Assembly (NCBI GenBank): GCA_017305555.1
Contig: JAFKKM010000013.1
Coordinates: 37,778-101,777 of the forward strand
From: Hyphomicrobiales bacterium
Lineage (GTDB): Bacteria; Pseudomonadota; Alphaproteobacteria; Rhizobiales; Xanthobacteraceae
Length of the DNA: 64,000 bases
Direction: 5' to 3'
The position numbers were made by a program, and so were the translations under genes. The notes under the pieces are model-generated. The model worked only from the letters and a program-made list of their open reading frames with translations. It did no database searches and was not told where the DNA came from. Shown piece by piece: positions 63,501 to 64,000 of the stretch. Numbering within the stretch: position 1 is the stretch's first letter; each line of letters starts with the position of its first letter.

Positions 63501-63708
63501 CGGGACGGGGTCGGAAATTCGGCAGCCGCTCGGCTACGCAATGGTGGGCGGCCTGCTGGTCAGCCAAATGCTGACACTTTTCACCACACCCGTGGTTTAC
63601 CTCTATCTCGACAAGCTATCCAACGCGGCGTCCGGCTGGGGCCGCTCAACAGGCGCTTCACCGGGCACGGAGTCGAAACGATCTATCGTGAACCAGGCCG
63701 CTGAATAG
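60562..63708 (+). CDS. RND efflux transporter (MdtB/MdtC/AcrB-like)
   Basis: A 1048-residue RND pump with the usual two-fold repeat of one helix, a large periplasmic domain, and five helices (about 335-535 and 860-1025). The proton-relay aspartates are in VGFVVDDAIVMLENI near residue 405; a second conserved part is GIVLLIGIVKKNGIMLVDFA. Begins IRFPIATSLLMAGILFVGLV. Exports drugs, bile acids or aromatic compounds with proton influx. Forms an operon with the adaptor; no outer-membrane factor follows. Confidence 0.95.
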   Translation: MNESISAPFIRFPIATSLLMAGILFVGLVAYPLLPVAPLPQVDFPTIQVSASLPGASPETMASSVAQPLERQFAQIPGISQMTSTSSLGSTAITIQFDLNRSIDAATNDVLGGINAAGGQLPKSLPSPPTYRKVNPADSPILLLSATSDTLPLTEVDDYADTQMAQQISQISGVAQVTIGGQQKPAIRIQIDPAKLVAKGLSLEDVRSQIAITTVDSPKGNVDGATRSYTIYANDQLLKAKDWNDVIIAYRNGGPLRIRDIGQAVAGPEDVKQAAWANGKRGVFLVVFKQPGANVIDTVDKIKAKLPQIIAAFPPAIHVSILSDRTQTIRAAVQDVQYTLLLTIVLVVMVIFVFLRSIWATVIPSVTVPLALFGACALMWVFGYTLDNLSLMALTISVGFVVDDAIVMLENITRYVEQGETPFAAALKGAGEIGFTIVSISISLIAVLIPLLLMGGIIGRLFREFAVTLAMTIFVSLVVSLTLTPMMASRFLKPHSQEGKHGRIYQLSERGFDALLRAYERGLDLVLRWRLTTLCVFFATVALSGYLFAVIPKGFFPQQDTGLLTAVTEAGQDVSFAEMKRIQEQFGAIVLADPAVAGVAMAIGGGGSALNNGRMYITLKPRDERKADAQQIIARLRPQFDKVQGARAFMQAAQDVRLGGRATRTQFEYTLQDSNLDELNSWAPKILAKLKTLPELRDVATDQQTEGTTLTLTIDRDTASRYGIQPQLIDDTLNDAFGQRQVAQYFTQVNSYHVVMEILPELQGKLDTLNKIYIKSPTTGDQVPLSVFAKWSTVPVRPLSISHQGQFPATTISFNLAQGTALGQATEAINRAVSNMGAPATLNGSFQGTAQAFQQSLGTVPLLILAALSVVYLILGILYESYIHPLTIISTLPSAGVGALATLMLFGYDFSLIALIGIVLLIGIVKKNGIMLVDFAIAAERDEHLSSEAAIRKAALIRFRPIMMTTMAAMLGGVPLMLGTGTGSEIRQPLGYAMVGGLLVSQMLTLFTTPVVYLYLDKLSNAASGWGRSTGASPGTESKRSIVNQAAE

Positions 63709-63771
63709 CTGTACCCAGTCGCCAATCGCTTTTGTAAAGGCGTTCACGACCAGAATAATTTCAGCAATGCT

Positions 63772-63809
63772 TGGCGCGCCATCCAGAAAAGCAGGCGTTC
63801 TGGGCGCCA
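63772..63809. terminator. Imperfect hairpin between convergent genes
   Basis: TGGCGC (63772-63777) with GCGCCA (63804-63809) and CCAGAA (63783-63788) with TTCTGG (63798-63803), with a 5-nt bulge. It lies between the RND gene and the convergent ABC ATPase gene, so it may work as a bidirectional terminator. Confidence 0.45.
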
Positions 63810-63841
63810 GCACTCATGTACCCATGTATCTCCCGCCACGA

Positions 63842-64000
63842 TCAAGCAGTATCGGCGCGCGTGACGAGGTCCATCGCTTCGATTTCATTGATCCGATGAC
63901 AGGCGACGCGTGCGCCGCCGTCAATCGGCTCCAGCGCAGGCAACACCTCGCGACAACGATCGACGACAAAGGGGCAGCGCTGCGCAAATCGACATCCGGG
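63842..64000 (-). CDS. Peptide/opine-type ABC transporter ATPase, C-terminal end
   Basis: The last 52 residues of a protein that starts beyond the right edge. PGCRFAQRCPFVVDRC and RVACHRINE match the C-terminal oligopeptide/dipeptide-transporter extension (GCRF-x-x-RCP...C...ACH) with the conserved cysteines of OppD/F and DppD/F ATPases. Minus strand, convergent with the RND gene. Only this end is visible. Confidence 0.85.
   Translation of the reverse strand, partial: PGCRFAQRCPFVVDRCREVLPALEPIDGGARVACHRINEIEAMDLVTRADTA

Overview
The window looks like chromosomal DNA of an alphaproteobacterium, most likely a Bradyrhizobium/Rhodopseudomonas/Afipia relative. This is an inference from the moderately high GC, the codon use, the abundance of CaiB-type CoA-transferases, crotonases and TetR regulators, and the Rhizobiales-like Mrp operon with fused A and B subunits. 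No rRNA, intact tRNA, CRISPR, transposase or integrase gene was seen.

Layout. 0-2.2 kb: a TetR-glycosyltransferase-arylamine N-acetyltransferase operon, probably for inactivating toxic small molecules. 2.4-7.6 kb: a periplasmic thiol/cell-wall operon (dsbD, DsbA-like protein, L,D-transpeptidase) opposite a two-component system, with a CTTAAG-N5-CTTAAG box between them. 7.6-11.4 kb: methionine gamma-lyase with an Lrp regulator and a decaying tail (CoA-transferase alpha with an internal deletion, alcohol dehydrogenase fragment, MFS fragment). 11.6-12.9 kb: an MscS channel and a 54-residue membrane protein. 13.6-21 kb: a complete six-gene Mrp Na+/H+ antiporter operon, a 53-residue protein and a tandem universal stress protein. 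21-22.2 kb: a decayed stretch.

22.3-45.4 kb is a large catabolic region. It holds an SDR, a glutathione transferase, an unrecognised 350-residue protein, three TetR and one IclR regulator, two CaiB CoA-transferases, two closely related solute-binding proteins without permeases, three crotonases, a quinone-reductase-like MDR enzyme, a Rieske oxygenase, a P450, an acyl-CoA synthetase, a thiolase and an AidB-like acyl-CoA dehydrogenase. The natural reading is uptake, CoA activation, oxygenation and beta-oxidation of an unknown hydrophobic or cyclic carboxylic acid. Each regulator has its own palindrome in the adjacent intergenic space.

45.4-48.5 kb has gene remnants, a small membrane protein and an AraC regulator. 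49-57.9 kb is one same-strand run: IclR, CaiB, a complete Liv-type ABC transporter, an FAD hydroxylase and an MBL hydrolase, apparently a second uptake and oxidation operon for an aromatic acid. A 60-bp palindromic repeat occurs on either side of this stretch (48.9 and 58.6 kb). 58.7-63.7 kb is a MarR-controlled RND efflux pair. The window ends inside a peptide-type ABC ATPase on the minus strand.
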